Positions 26,337-34,679 of a stretch of 64,000 nucleotides of DNA are shown one piece after another. Numbering within the stretch: position 1 is the stretch's first letter; each line of letters begins with the position of its first letter. Under the pieces are notes generated by a model. It made no database searches. It saw nothing but the letters and a program-made list of their open reading frames with translations, and had not been told where the DNA came from. Location: the NCBI GenBank assembly GCA_014156375.1, contig RQJH01000003.1, forward strand, positions 372,001 to 436,000, read 5' to 3'. The position numbers and the translations under genes were made by a program. The stretch is from Enterobacteriaceae bacterium 89. GTDB taxonomy: Bacteria > Pseudomonadota > Gammaproteobacteria > Enterobacterales > Enterobacteriaceae.

Positions 26337-27530
26337 ATGAAACCCTCACTCAAACGTTCAACCTCAGCGTTGCTGGCGTCGTCGTTGCTGTTGACCATTG
26401 GGCGCGGCGCGACGCTGCCCTTCATGACTATCTACCTCACGCGCCAGTACGGTATGAGCGTCGAAGCAATCGGCTACGCGCTGACTATCGCTCTGACCAT
26501 TGGCGTGGTGTTCAGCCTTGGTTTCGGTATTCTGGCGGATAAGTTCGATAAAAAGCGCTACATGATCGTCTCGATTGTCGCTTTTATTGCCGGTTTTGCC
26601 GCTATTCCGCTGGTCAATAACGTCAGCCTGGTGGTGTTCTTCTTCTCGCTGATCAACTGCGCTTACTCCGTATTTTCCACGGTGCTAAAAGCCTGGTTTT
26701 CCGATGTGCTTTCTCCCGGCGATAAGGCGCGGATCTTTTCGCTCAACTACAGCTTTCTGAATATTGGCTGGACCGTCGGCCCGCCTATTGGCACCTGGCT
26801 GGTGATGTACAGCCTGCAGCTGCCGTTCTGGCTGGCGGCGGTGTGCGCCGCGTTTCCGCTGGTGTTTATCCAGTTTTTCGTCCAGCGCATGGCTATCAGC
26901 GAGGAAGAGCGTGCCAGCACCGTCTGGCAGCCGTCCGTGTTGCTGAAGGATCGTGCTCTGTTCTGGTTTACCCTCTCCGGGCTGCTGGCTTCCTACGTGG
27001 GCGGCTCTTTCGCCACCTGCATTTCGCAGTATGTCCTGAGCATCGATGCCGATGCAGATTTTGCCCAGAAGGTGGTGTCGGTAGTGCTGCCGGTCAACGC
27101 CGTGGTGGTGGTCAGCCTGCAATACTTCGTCGGCCGCAGGATCACAGCCAAAAACATTCGCCCTCTGATGGCCATCGGTACGCTCTGTTTCCTGCTGGGG
27201 CTGGGCGGATTTATCTTCTCCGGCGAAAACCTGATCTACTGGGGACTGGCAGCAGGCGTATTTACCCTCGGTGAAATCATTTATGCACCAGGGGAATACA
27301 TGCTGATCGACAACATCGCCCCTCCGGGGATGAAAGCCAGCTACTTCTCCGCCCAGGCTTTGGGCTGGCTGGGGGCTACGGCAAATCCGATGATCTCCGG
27401 TCTTATCCTCTCCAGCCTTCCCGCCTGGACGCTGTTTGCGGTGATGATGCTGGCGATTGTGCTGGCCTGGCTGATGATCCTGCGCGGGATGAGCATGAAA
27501 GCCTGGGACGGAGAATTAAAAACCGCATAG
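26337..27530 (+). CDS. ydeE: MFS efflux transporter YdeE (dipeptide exporter)
   Basis: This 397-residue major facilitator protein has 12 predicted helices and the conserved loop 2-3 motif GILADKFDKKRY. In E. coli YdeE exports dipeptides and its gene follows eamA divergently, as here. The ATG at 26337 is preferred over a longer frame from 26253 because the family alignment starts there. A REP is absent; an XRE regulator gene converges within 4 bases of its stop. Confidence 0.92.
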   Translation: MKPSLKRSTSALLASSLLLTIGRGATLPFMTIYLTRQYGMSVEAIGYALTIALTIGVVFSLGFGILADKFDKKRYMIVSIVAFIAGFAAIPLVNNVSLVVFFFSLINCAYSVFSTVLKAWFSDVLSPGDKARIFSLNYSFLNIGWTVGPPIGTWLVMYSLQLPFWLAAVCAAFPLVFIQFFVQRMAISEEERASTVWQPSVLLKDRALFWFTLSGLLASYVGGSFATCISQYVLSIDADADFAQKVVSVVLPVNAVVVVSLQYFVGRRITAKNIRPLMAIGTLCFLLGLGGFIFSGENLIYWGLAAGVFTLGEIIYAPGEYMLIDNIAPPGMKASYFSAQALGWLGATANPMISGLILSSLPAWTLFAVMMLAIVLAWLMILRGMSMKAWDGELKTA

Positions 27531-27533
27531 CGG

Positions 27534-28367
27534 TCAGGCGTGGCGGGGGCTTGCCGCAATCCACGCCTGCACCTTGTCTGCACTTTCATCATCGGCCGGA
27601 TTAAACACCATCATCGTTAAATCCGGCCTTCCCTCCACGGCAAAGGTGGAAAACTCAAGGGTGATATCGCCCATTCCGGGGTGATGCAGCCGCTTCACGC
27701 CTTCGCCGTGCCCGGCAACGTCATTGCTTTGCCAGAAGGCGGTAAATTCCGGGCTGGCTGTCGATAACTCCGCTACCAGCCGGTCGATTTCGCCTGATGA
27801 CCCGAGACGCGCGGCATCGGCCCGGAAAGCATTCACAATCAGCCTTGCCACGCCTTCCCAGTCTTCCTGCATCTGCCGCGATTCCGGATCGGTGAACAGC
27901 ATCCGCAGAATGTTACGTTTTTCCGGTGGCAGCTGACCATAATCCTTCAGCACCAGCGCCGCCGGGCGATTCCATGCCACCACATCCCAGGTAGCCGTTT
28001 TGATAATTGCCGGAATGGGGAAAGTATTCAACACCCGTTGAAGGCGCGGAGTGATGTCATCAGAAGCGGTAAAACGGGTTTCAGGTGGATGCCCAAAAGC
28101 CAGAATAAACAGGTGGTCACGCTCAGGCGTTGTCAGACGAAGGCCACCGGCGATACGGTTCAGAACTTCCCTCGACGGCGCACCACCCCGGCCCTGCTCG
28201 AGCCAGGTATACCAGGTCGGGCTGATACTGGCGAGCTGCGCCACTTCCTCGCGACGCAAACCCGGCGTGCGGCGGCGGCCAGGTATAAATCCAAAAGCAG
28301 CCGGGTCGAGCCGCAAACGGCGGGCGCGCAGAAAGTCGCCCAGTGGGTTTTCGGATAGGATCGTCAT
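27534..28367 (-). CDS. XRE-family regulator with MmyB-like ligand-binding domain
   Basis: The protein has 277 residues. An N-terminal HTH_31/XRE domain (about 9-85, TPGLRREEVAQLASISPTWY typical) is followed by the MmyB-like PAS-related ligand domain (about 105-270, with the motif MTP-type LEFSTFAVEGRPDLTMMVF). Such regulators usually control an adjacent, divergent oxidoreductase gene. Here an SDR gene starts 98 bases away on the other strand. The ligand is unknown, probably a small lipophilic compound by family. Confidence 0.85.
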   Translation of the reverse strand: MTILSENPLGDFLRARRLRLDPAAFGFIPGRRRTPGLRREEVAQLASISPTWYTWLEQGRGGAPSREVLNRIAGGLRLTTPERDHLFILAFGHPPETRFTASDDITPRLQRVLNTFPIPAIIKTATWDVVAWNRPAALVLKDYGQLPPEKRNILRMLFTDPESRQMQEDWEGVARLIVNAFRADAARLGSSGEIDRLVAELSTASPEFTAFWQSNDVAGHGEGVKRLHHPGMGDITLEFSTFAVEGRPDLTMMVFNPADDESADKVQAWIAASPRHA

Positions 28368-28465
28368 AATTAGCCTGTTAGCGTTTATACCCTGATAATG
28401 TCACTACTTTAATAGTAATAGACGGCGGCCTATCCTGTCGTGGTCAATGACTGCGGAGGTAAGCT

Positions 28466-29359
28466 ATGCGTGTATTTGTTACGGGTGCGACGGGCTTTAT
28501 CGGCTCGAGAGTGGTGAATATCCTGCTGCAAAAAGGCCACCAGGTCACCGGGCTGGTTCGCTCCGATGAGGCCGTGGCCACGCTCACTGCCAAAGGCGGG
28601 AGAGCGCAACAAGGAACGCTGGAAGATCCCCAGGCGTGGCTGGCGGATATCGAAGAGTGTGATGCCGTGATCCACACCGCTTTCGACCATGATTTCAGCC
28701 ACTTTGTCGCCAACTGCGAAAAAGACCGTCGGGTGATTGCCGCTATTGGCTCTGTGTTAGCGGGCACAAATCGCCCGCTGATTATCACTTCCGGCACGGG
28801 AATGGGCGACGATGACAGCGGTCATCCCGCAACTGAGGCGAATTTCAATCCGGCCCATCCAAACCCTCGCGTCGCTTCTGAGCTGGAAGGCAATCGCCAG
28901 CTTGAAGCCGGCGTGGATGTCCGCGTGATGCGACTGCCGCAGGTCCACGATACCCGGCGTCAGGGGTTAATCAGCTACTACATTCCTTTGGCGAAAGAGA
29001 AAGGCGTGGCGGCCTATATTAACGACGGCGATAACTGTTGGTCGGCGGCCCACGTGGATGATGTTGCCGAACTCTATGTCAAAGTGCTGGAAAACGGAGA
29101 GCGCGGAAAACGCTACCATGCGGTGGCCGAGGAAAGCATTCCCGCGAGAGAGATTGCCGAAGTCGTGGCTCAGGGTTTAGGCATCCCGGCACGATCCATT
29201 CCGGCAGAAGAGTCTGCCGCTCACTTTGGTTGGTTTTCCGTATTTGCGGCGATGGACTTGCGCGCCAGCGGAGCATGGACCCGCCAGCAGCTAAACTGGC
29301 AGCCGTCGGGTCCGAAGCTTATTGCTGATTTGCAGAACATGGATTACTCAGGGTTCTGA
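28466..29359 (+). CDS. NAD(P)-binding short-chain/extended dehydrogenase
   Basis: This 297-residue extended-SDR-like (NAD-dependent epimerase family) protein has a Rossmann motif (VTGATGFIGSRVV at the N-terminus) and a typical DDVAELYVKVLENG segment. It is divergent from an XRE/MmyB-type regulator, a recurring regulator-SDR pair in bacteria. The catalytic YxxxK motif is not in its usual place (LISYYIPLAKEKG may supply YxxxxxK), so activity is uncertain. The substrate is unknown. Confidence 0.82.
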   Translation: MRVFVTGATGFIGSRVVNILLQKGHQVTGLVRSDEAVATLTAKGGRAQQGTLEDPQAWLADIEECDAVIHTAFDHDFSHFVANCEKDRRVIAAIGSVLAGTNRPLIITSGTGMGDDDSGHPATEANFNPAHPNPRVASELEGNRQLEAGVDVRVMRLPQVHDTRRQGLISYYIPLAKEKGVAAYINDGDNCWSAAHVDDVAELYVKVLENGERGKRYHAVAEESIPAREIAEVVAQGLGIPARSIPAEESAAHFGWFSVFAAMDLRASGAWTRQQLNWQPSGPKLIADLQNMDYSGF

Positions 29360-29426
29360 TCATTTGCCGGATACGTTTGGTTTATCCGGCCTGCTTTTTA
29401 TTTGCAGGCCCGATAAGCCCTCAGGC

Positions 29427-30269
29427 TTACTTCTGAACTTTAGCGATATACGCTTTCACCACCTGATACACATAGTCCTGGCACGCCAGGCCAGTCTGTG
29501 GATCGTACTTACCGTCGTTGGTGATGTTATTCGACAGAATACGGATGCCAACGAAAGGAATGTTAAACGCGGCGGCAATCTGCGCGGCTGAAGCGGTTTC
29601 CATCTCTTCAGCGGAGGTGTTGTAAGTGTTGTGGAAGAAGCTAATGCGGTCCAGTTCGCTGTCCCAGATATCGGCTGAGCCAATCACCCCTTCGACGACC
29701 TTGCCTTTGCTGTATGTTTTGCTGACGCTGTTGGCAACGGCCAGCAGCTGGGCGTCCGCCGGGAACTGGCGCATGGTGTGGGCATTTTTGTCTTCACCGG
29801 CGCTGCCTTTAGAGGCCAGCAGATCCATCGGCTTCCACTCTCTGGAATCACTGCCTTCGCCCTTAAGCTTGTGCGGTGTTTTAAACGCGCCAAGGTTGAC
29901 GGAATATTTCCCGAGCACAATGTCATACACCTTCAGCGCCGGATCGTGGCCGCCAGCGGTTCCCTGGTTAATAATCGCCGCAGGATGAAAATGCGTGGCG
30001 GCAATCGCCGTCGCGGCGGCAGAGTTCGACATCCCTTTCAGGGTTTCCGACACCACCACCGGATAGCCGTCGATAGTGCCGCTCCAGAAACGCCAGCCGC
30101 CAATCTGTTCTTCTTTCGGATTATCGAGTCGCTGAGCAAAATGCTCGGCTTCAATCGGCATCGCGCCCTGGATCACCACAGGCCCTTTCGGTGCCTGTTG
30201 GGCAAAGCTGACAGCGGGGAGTAACAGGCAGCAGGCCGTCAGGGCCTGGCGGATCGTTTTATGAGTCAT
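29427..30269 (-). CDS. exported nucleosidase/purine phosphorylase-like protein
   Basis: The 280-residue protein has a signal peptide (cleavage near AFAQQ-like SFA at 21-23) and then a nucleoside phosphorylase/MTA-SAH nucleosidase fold: the IQGAMPIEAEHFAQRL start, INQGTAGGHDP, and the purine-specific METASAAQIAAAFNIPFVGIR segment. Cytosolic MtnN hydrolyses methylthioadenosine and S-adenosylhomocysteine; an exported form would act on extracellular purine nucleosides. An apparent PurR operator upstream supports a purine role. The substrate is not proven. It is followed by a convergent SDR gene. Confidence 0.82.
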   Translation of the reverse strand: MTHKTIRQALTACCLLLPAVSFAQQAPKGPVVIQGAMPIEAEHFAQRLDNPKEEQIGGWRFWSGTIDGYPVVVSETLKGMSNSAAATAIAATHFHPAAIINQGTAGGHDPALKVYDIVLGKYSVNLGAFKTPHKLKGEGSDSREWKPMDLLASKGSAGEDKNAHTMRQFPADAQLLAVANSVSKTYSKGKVVEGVIGSADIWDSELDRISFFHNTYNTSAEEMETASAAQIAAAFNIPFVGIRILSNNITNDGKYDPQTGLACQDYVYQVVKAYIAKVQK

Positions 30270-30287
30270 TGTTCAGTATCCATCAAT

Positions 30288-30303
30288 ACGCAAACGTTTA
30301 CTT
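30288..30303. promoter_or_regulatory. PurR-like operator
   Basis: ACGCAAACGTTTACTT agrees with the PurR consensus ACGCAAACGTTTGCGT at 14 of 16 positions and lies about 20 bases upstream of the exported nucleosidase start. A second palindrome, AAACGATCGTTT, is at 30312-30323. Confidence 0.6.
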
Positions 30304-30388
30304 TAACGAAAAAACGATCGTTTCGGGAGATTTTTTGCAGACAAAATAGAACGTTGGCGAGAAAACCACCAACGCTCTGAAGCCAACT

Positions 30389-31024
30389 TTAGTGATGCAG
30401 CATTTCCTCGACCACCTGGTGCGTATGCAGCTGCTCAGGGTAATAGGTCGGCCAGTTATCCATCTCTTTTAGCAGTTCCGCCTGTGAGGTATTGCCGCTG
30501 AAAAGATGGAAATGCTGCGATTTTCGCGGTGCGATGGTGTGGTCGCTGAATTGCACAAACTTCGGCGCTAAGCTGGCGCTATCGGTGCAGGTAAAGAGAT
30601 AGCGAACGCCCTTCTTGCCGGACGCATACTGCAAAATCTTGTACCCGTCGTAGCGGTATTCACATGACGAAGAAGCGTTACCGTCATGGAACACCATCAC
30701 GTTGTTTTCAATCTCGATTTTACCAACGGTCGTTTTGTATCCCGCCTGATAATAGGCTTTAAGTTGTTCAACCGTTTTGCTCTTATCTTTGGCGGCTTTC
30801 TTCTGAAGAACGGGATCCAAATCGCCCTGCTGGAGCAGCTGATAAACCGACTGCCAGATCCCATCCCAGTCAGAAAGCTGCCGGTCGCGGACATCACCGT
30901 CGGCAAAGACGCCTTCAGCCGCTTTCTGCTCGGCAGCAGACAGAGAATGCCCGTGTGAATGGGCGAAAACGCTGCTGCTGATGAACAGACCCAGAATTGA
31001 TAGTGTAAAACGTCGCATAGCCAC
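30389..31024 (-). CDS. zinT: periplasmic zinc/cadmium-binding protein ZinT
   Basis: ZinT (YodA) binds zinc or cadmium in the periplasm and helps the ZnuABC system under zinc starvation. A signal peptide (about residues 1-22) is followed by the His-rich HSHGHSL segment and the conserved [15 protein letters not shown] and [11 protein letters not shown] cores, ending in VVEEMLHH. The GTG at 31024 has the better ribosome-binding spacing; an ATG two codons inside is an alternative. A Zur box lies directly upstream. In E. coli the gene sits elsewhere, so this is an insertion in the ydeE-mgtS interval. Confidence 0.93.
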   Translation of the reverse strand: MAMRRFTLSILGLFISSSVFAHSHGHSLSAAEQKAAEGVFADGDVRDRQLSDWDGIWQSVYQLLQQGDLDPVLQKKAAKDKSKTVEQLKAYYQAGYKTTVGKIEIENNVMVFHDGNASSSCEYRYDGYKILQYASGKKGVRYLFTCTDSASLAPKFVQFSDHTIAPRKSQHFHLFSGNTSQAELLKEMDNWPTYYPEQLHTHQVVEEMLHH

Positions 31025-31056
31025 GTAAGTTCCCTCTGATTTATTTTGAAAATCAG

Positions 31057-31073
31057 ATGTTATAACATAACAT
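31057..31073. promoter_or_regulatory. Zur box of zinT
   Basis: ATGTTATAACATAACAT is a perfect 7-3-7 inverted repeat and matches the enterobacterial Zur core ATGTTAT-N3-ATAACAT. It sits 33 bases before the zinT start. Confidence 0.85.
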
Positions 31074-31091
31074 TTTACACATCAATCCCCA

Positions 31092-32195
31092 TTACCAGAC
31101 CTGGGCGGCAATATCCGTCACCAGGCGGACTTTCTGCCACTGCTGCTCGGTGCTCAGGCTGTTACCCTCTTCCGTTGAGGCAAATCCACACTGCGGGCTG
31201 AGACAGATCTGCTCAAGCGCCACATACTGCGCCGCTTCCTGCAATCGGGCTTTCACTCCCTCAGGATTTTCCAGCTCGCCGTTCTTGGTGGTAATCAAAC
31301 CCAGCACCACCTGCTGGTGACCTGGACGCACGAAGCGCAGCGGCTGGAAATCGCCTGAGCGATCGTTGTCATATTCCAGGAAGAAGGCATCCACGTTAAC
31401 GCTGCCAAACAGTATTTCAGCCACGGGCTCATAGCCGCCGGATGAGATCCAGGTGGAACGGAAATTCCCGCGGCAGACATGCAGGCCAATGGTCAAATCT
31501 TCCGGTTTGCCTTCCAGCGCCTTGTTCAGCACCCGCGCATAAATTTTTGCCAGCTCATCCGGATCGTCACCGCGTTCACGCACCTGCTGGCGCTGCTCAT
31601 CAGAGCACAGATAGGCCCAGACGGTATCGTCCAGCTGTAGATAGCGGCAGCCCGCGTCATAAAACGCGCGAATGGCATCACGCCAGGTCGTCGCCAGATC
31701 GTCAAAGTAGTCGTTCAGGTCCGGATAAACGCTGGCATCGATATTTTTACGCCCGCCGCGAAAATGCAGCACGCTCGGACTTGGGATAGTCATTTTCGGC
31801 TGTGCATCGCCGCAGATGCTCTTCAGGTAGCGGAAATCGTCCAGCATCGGGTGATCGCCGAAACCGAGTTTGCCAATCACACGTACGCTGTGCGCTTTGG
31901 TCTGCACGCCGTTAAACTGAATGCCCTGATCGGCTTCATAACGCTCCACGCCCTGTAATCCATCGAAAAAGTCAAAATGCCACCAGGCGCGGCGGAACTC
32001 TCCATCGGTGACGACATGCAGGCCGCATTCGCACTGCTGCTGTACGACGTTCAGGATCGCTTCATCTTCAACGGCGCGCAGGGTCCGGGCATCAATCTCA
32101 CCTTCAGCAAACTGCTGACGGGCGTGTTTGATGCTGTCCGGACGTAAAAAACTGCCTACGATATCTGCGCGGTACGGGGCGGAATGCTGGGACAT
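31092..32195 (-). CDS. MetE C-terminal-domain-like methyltransferase (YxjG/YxjH family)
   Basis: The 367 residues cover only the catalytic barrel of cobalamin-independent methionine synthase. Conserved features: DGEFRRAWWHFDFFDGL near residue 70, the CRYLQLDDTVWAYLC segment, and the zinc-ligand regions GLHVCRGN and LSPQCGFAST near the C-terminus. The family transfers methyl groups to homocysteine, in some cases independently of folate polyglutamate. It has its own promoter space and no obvious MetJ box. The methyl donor and partner protein are unknown. Confidence 0.82.
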   Translation of the reverse strand: MSQHSAPYRADIVGSFLRPDSIKHARQQFAEGEIDARTLRAVEDEAILNVVQQQCECGLHVVTDGEFRRAWWHFDFFDGLQGVERYEADQGIQFNGVQTKAHSVRVIGKLGFGDHPMLDDFRYLKSICGDAQPKMTIPSPSVLHFRGGRKNIDASVYPDLNDYFDDLATTWRDAIRAFYDAGCRYLQLDDTVWAYLCSDEQRQQVRERGDDPDELAKIYARVLNKALEGKPEDLTIGLHVCRGNFRSTWISSGGYEPVAEILFGSVNVDAFFLEYDNDRSGDFQPLRFVRPGHQQVVLGLITTKNGELENPEGVKARLQEAAQYVALEQICLSPQCGFASTEEGNSLSTEQQWQKVRLVTDIAAQVW

Positions 32196-32340
32196 GCTCT
32201 CTCCTTATCGTCAGGCAACTGTTTGCCTGACGTGATAATTGCAAAATCAATTTTAGACTTCTGGATGGCTATATACTGTTAACCTCGCACGCCCTGGAGA
32301 GTCAGGCAAACGAGAAAAATTCATGTCCGGTGAATTTTCT

Positions 32341-32736
32341 TCATGATGAGGCAAAGCTAAATCCTTCATCCTGCCAGCCGGTCAGCCCGCCGATCATGAT
32401 TTTCACTGGCCTGCCGAGCTGAGCCAGTTTCAGCGCAGCCTGGTCGGCCCCATTGCAGTGTGGGCCTGCGCAGTACACCACGAACAGCGTATCGGCAGGC
32501 CACTGTGCCAGGCGAGCTTCCGTCATATCGCGATGCGGCAAATGGATTGCTCCCGGCAGGTGGCAGCGAGCGAACATTTCCGGGCTGCCAACAACGTGCA
32601 GCAGGACAAAATCTTTATCCTCTGCGGCCAGCGCGGCGTGAACGTCGGCGCAGTCCGTTTCCACGCTCAGACGGCGTTGAAAATGGGCCATAGTTTCTTC
32701 AGGGGAAGCAGCCGGAATAGCGGAGACAAAACTCAT
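32341..32736 (-). CDS. rhodanese-like domain protein
   Basis: This single-domain rhodanese of about 131 residues has the active-site loop YCAGPHCNGADQAAL carrying the candidate catalytic cysteine, and the HLPHRDMTE segment. The Met at 32736 has a AAGAGGT element and fits the domain length; the longer frame starts at 32793. It is divergent from an AraC/GlxA-family regulator, an arrangement repeatedly found with FtrA regulators. It may transfer sulfur; the partner is unknown. Confidence 0.85.
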   Translation of the reverse strand: MSFVSAIPAASPEETMAHFQRRLSVETDCADVHAALAAEDKDFVLLHVVGSPEMFARCHLPGAIHLPHRDMTEARLAQWPADTLFVVYCAGPHCNGADQAALKLAQLGRPVKIMIGGLTGWQDEGFSFASS

Positions 32737-32817
32737 TGTATTACCTCTTGTTGTCAGTACGGGTGTCGTGTTACCCCTTATATCAACACGCATTCTTTTT
32801 TGTGGCTGCTACCGACC

Positions 32818-33810
32818 ATGACAGAAATCGCCAGGATCATGACAACTTCTTCCCGCCCGCTGGTCGTGGCCCTCGCCTACGACGGCCTTTGCACTTTTGA
32901 ATTCGGCGTTGCCGTTGAGATTTTTGGCCTGCCGCGTCCGGAGCTGGGCAACCTCTGGTACCGTTTTGCCGTGGCGGCGGTGGATGAGGGAGAACTGAGG
33001 GCAACTGGCGGGATCCGTATTGTCGCTGACGGAGGTTATGAGCTGCTGGCTGAGGCCGACACAATCGTCATACCCGGCTGGCGTGGCGTGGAGGCCGCCG
33101 TCCCGGAGGCATTATCTGAGGCACTTCGCGCAGCCTCGCAGCGAGGCTGTCGGATCCTCTCCATTTGCTCCGGTGTCTTTGTTCTTGCTGCCGCAGGTCT
33201 GCTGGCAGGACGCAAAGCCACCACTCACTGGCGCTATACAGATCAGCTGCGTCAGCGCTTCCCGGCGATTAACGTTGTTGAGGATGTGCTGTATGTCGGT
33301 GAGCAACATATTCTGACTTCAGCCGGAAGTGCGGCAGGGATCGATCTGTGCCTGCACGTGGTTCGCGAGGATTTCGGCACTGAAGTAGCGAACAGCGTCG
33401 CCCGCCGTCTGGTCGTTCAGCCGCATCGGGATGGCAATCAGACGCAGCAACTGAATCGCCCGGTGGCCCGCAGCCGCGAGAGCCAGCGGCTGGGTGAACT
33501 GTTCGACTGGCTGCACAGCCAGCTGGCGCACCCTCATACTCTGGAATCGCTCGCACAGCGAACGGGCATGAGCCCGCGCACCCTGCTGCGCCGTTTTCAT
33601 GAAACAACCGGCATGACACCTGCCCGCTGGATACTGGCCGAAAGGCTGAAGCTTGCCCAGCATGCGCTGACCACCACCCGGCTAAAAATGGAGGAGATTG
33701 CCCGGCAAACGGGGTTCGGCAGCGCCGGTTCGCTGCGCCACCATTTTTACCAGCACAACGGCATCAGTCCGCAAGGCTGGCGGAAAAAATTTACTCACTC
33801 TGCGGAATAA
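32818..33810 (+). CDS. GlxA/FtrA-type AraC transcriptional regulator
   Basis: This protein of about 330 residues has an N-terminal DJ-1/PfpI amidase-like domain (about 15-185, with the nucleophile-elbow segment ILSICSGVFVLAAAGLL) and a C-terminal AraC pair of HTHs (about 230-325: TLESLAQRTGMSPRTLLRRF and LKMEEIARQTGFGSAGSLRHH). It resembles the regulators annotated FtrA. It is divergent from a rhodanese-like gene, whose expression it probably controls. Met starts at 32818 and 32839 are both plausible. Confidence 0.88.
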   Translation: MTEIARIMTTSSRPLVVALAYDGLCTFEFGVAVEIFGLPRPELGNLWYRFAVAAVDEGELRATGGIRIVADGGYELLAEADTIVIPGWRGVEAAVPEALSEALRAASQRGCRILSICSGVFVLAAAGLLAGRKATTHWRYTDQLRQRFPAINVVEDVLYVGEQHILTSAGSAAGIDLCLHVVREDFGTEVANSVARRLVVQPHRDGNQTQQLNRPVARSRESQRLGELFDWLHSQLAHPHTLESLAQRTGMSPRTLLRRFHETTGMTPARWILAERLKLAQHALTTTRLKMEEIARQTGFGSAGSLRHHFYQHNGISPQGWRKKFTHSAE

Positions 33811-33927
33811 TTCACATAATTAATGATTCGTTTAAGTTGCGAGCGGTAGACTCACTTTATCGCGGCTACATTCAAGGTAAGAGAGGTCTTTATCGTACGT
33901 TTTCTTTTTTAATTATGGAGGTTTACC

Positions 33928-34023
33928 ATGCTGGCAAATATGCATGTCTTTCTCGCAGTGTTAGGAACAATTCTGTTTTCAGGTTTTCTTGCTGCGTATT
34001 TCAGCCACAAATGGGATGACTAA
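33928..34023 (+). CDS. mgtS: small membrane protein MgtS
   Basis: This 31-residue protein is homologous to E. coli MgtS (YneM): MLANMHVFLAVLGTILFSGF, then a tail ending FSHKWDD, with one membrane helix. In E. coli it stabilises the MgtA magnesium transporter and is made under PhoPQ control at low magnesium. A TTATGGAGG ribosome binding site precedes it, and a strong terminator follows. No clear PhoP box was found upstream. Its location before dcp fits the E. coli order. Confidence 0.93.
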   Translation: MLANMHVFLAVLGTILFSGFLAAYFSHKWDD

Positions 34024-34051
34024 TGAGCACTGACAATCCCCACCCTTAACG

Positions 34052-34088
34052 GCCCCTTGCTGCACATTCTGCACAAGGGGCTTTTTTA
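34052..34088 (+). terminator. terminator after mgtS
   Basis: GCCCCTTG pairs with CAAGGGGC (inner TGCA pairs too), followed by TTTTTTATT. The stem ends at 34081. Confidence 0.9.
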
Positions 34089-34259
34089 TTGCGCCCCGGT
34101 TTTTCACAGGCGAAAAAAAACCGCCACTGAGGACGGTAAATGCTTGCATGGATAGATTTGTGTTTTGGTTAGTCAGCAGAAAAAGCCTTTCCTTGCCTTA
34201 ACTACTTCTGATAGTGAGGTTATCACGGGGACCCTCAATGAAAACTAAACAAGCCTGCG

Positions 34260-34415
34260 TTACTTGTTTAAGGCACCCTTCCACGCTTTTTTCCCCGGGC
34301 AACACGCGGTCGCCGCTGACCAGCGTTTAACGCCGCGCGCTTCCTGTAAATCCTGGCATTCCGGCTGAGTCATCCAACGGCTGTTACGACGAACTTTGGC
34401 AGTAATTTTTTTCAT
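34260..34415 (-). CDS. candidate 51-residue basic small protein
   Basis: The ORF starts MKKITAKVRRNSRWMTQPEC and is rich in Lys/Arg, with three cysteines (one at residue 20 and an adjacent Cys-Cys pair near 38) and a tryptophan-rich tail. A GGAGAGCG element precedes the ATG. It lies between mgtS and dcp on the opposite strand to mgtS. I do not recognise it; the strong basic charge could suit nucleic acid or ribosome binding, which is speculation. Translation is unproven. Confidence 0.5.
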   Translation of the reverse strand: MKKITAKVRRNSRWMTQPECQDLQEARGVKRWSAATACCPGKKAWKGALNK

Positions 34416-34566
34416 GACGCTCTCCAGTGATAATCGTCTAAGTCCATTATTTCAACGAGTTACAAATGAAGTATAGCGTCCCAATTGGCGAGATACGTCA
34501 AGCAGTGGCAGGGTTTGTAAAGAGGGTGAGAGCCAAAGCACACTTCCCGGTGCCAGGATATTGTTT

Positions 34567-34652
34567 TGCCTGATGGGGCTTCGCTTATCAGACCTAAGGG
34601 ATCTTGCAAATATTGGGTTTGCAGGTCCGGTAAGCGACAGCGCCAACGGCGG
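34567..34652. repeat. degenerate REP pair
   Basis: TGCCTGATGGGGCTTCGCTT and a degenerate inverted partner ending GCGACAGCGCCAACGGCGG lie downstream of the dcp stop. Confidence 0.65.
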
Positions 34653-34679
34653 TTTAATTCTTTATTTTCTGTTAAAGCG

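Noticed and set aside
31092-32260. SAM or cobalamin riboswitch before the MetE-like gene
   Set aside because: The leader is short and no riboswitch core or terminator/anti-terminator pair is visible.
34023-34049. Eight-codon frame beginning ATGAGC right at the mgtS stop
   Set aside because: It is too short and lacks support beyond the TAATG overlap; it runs into the terminator.
34024-34259. Possible location of the sRNA mgrR next to mgtS
   Set aside because: In E. coli mgrR lies near mgtS, but I see no clear PhoP box, promoter or terminator-defined transcript here that I can call.
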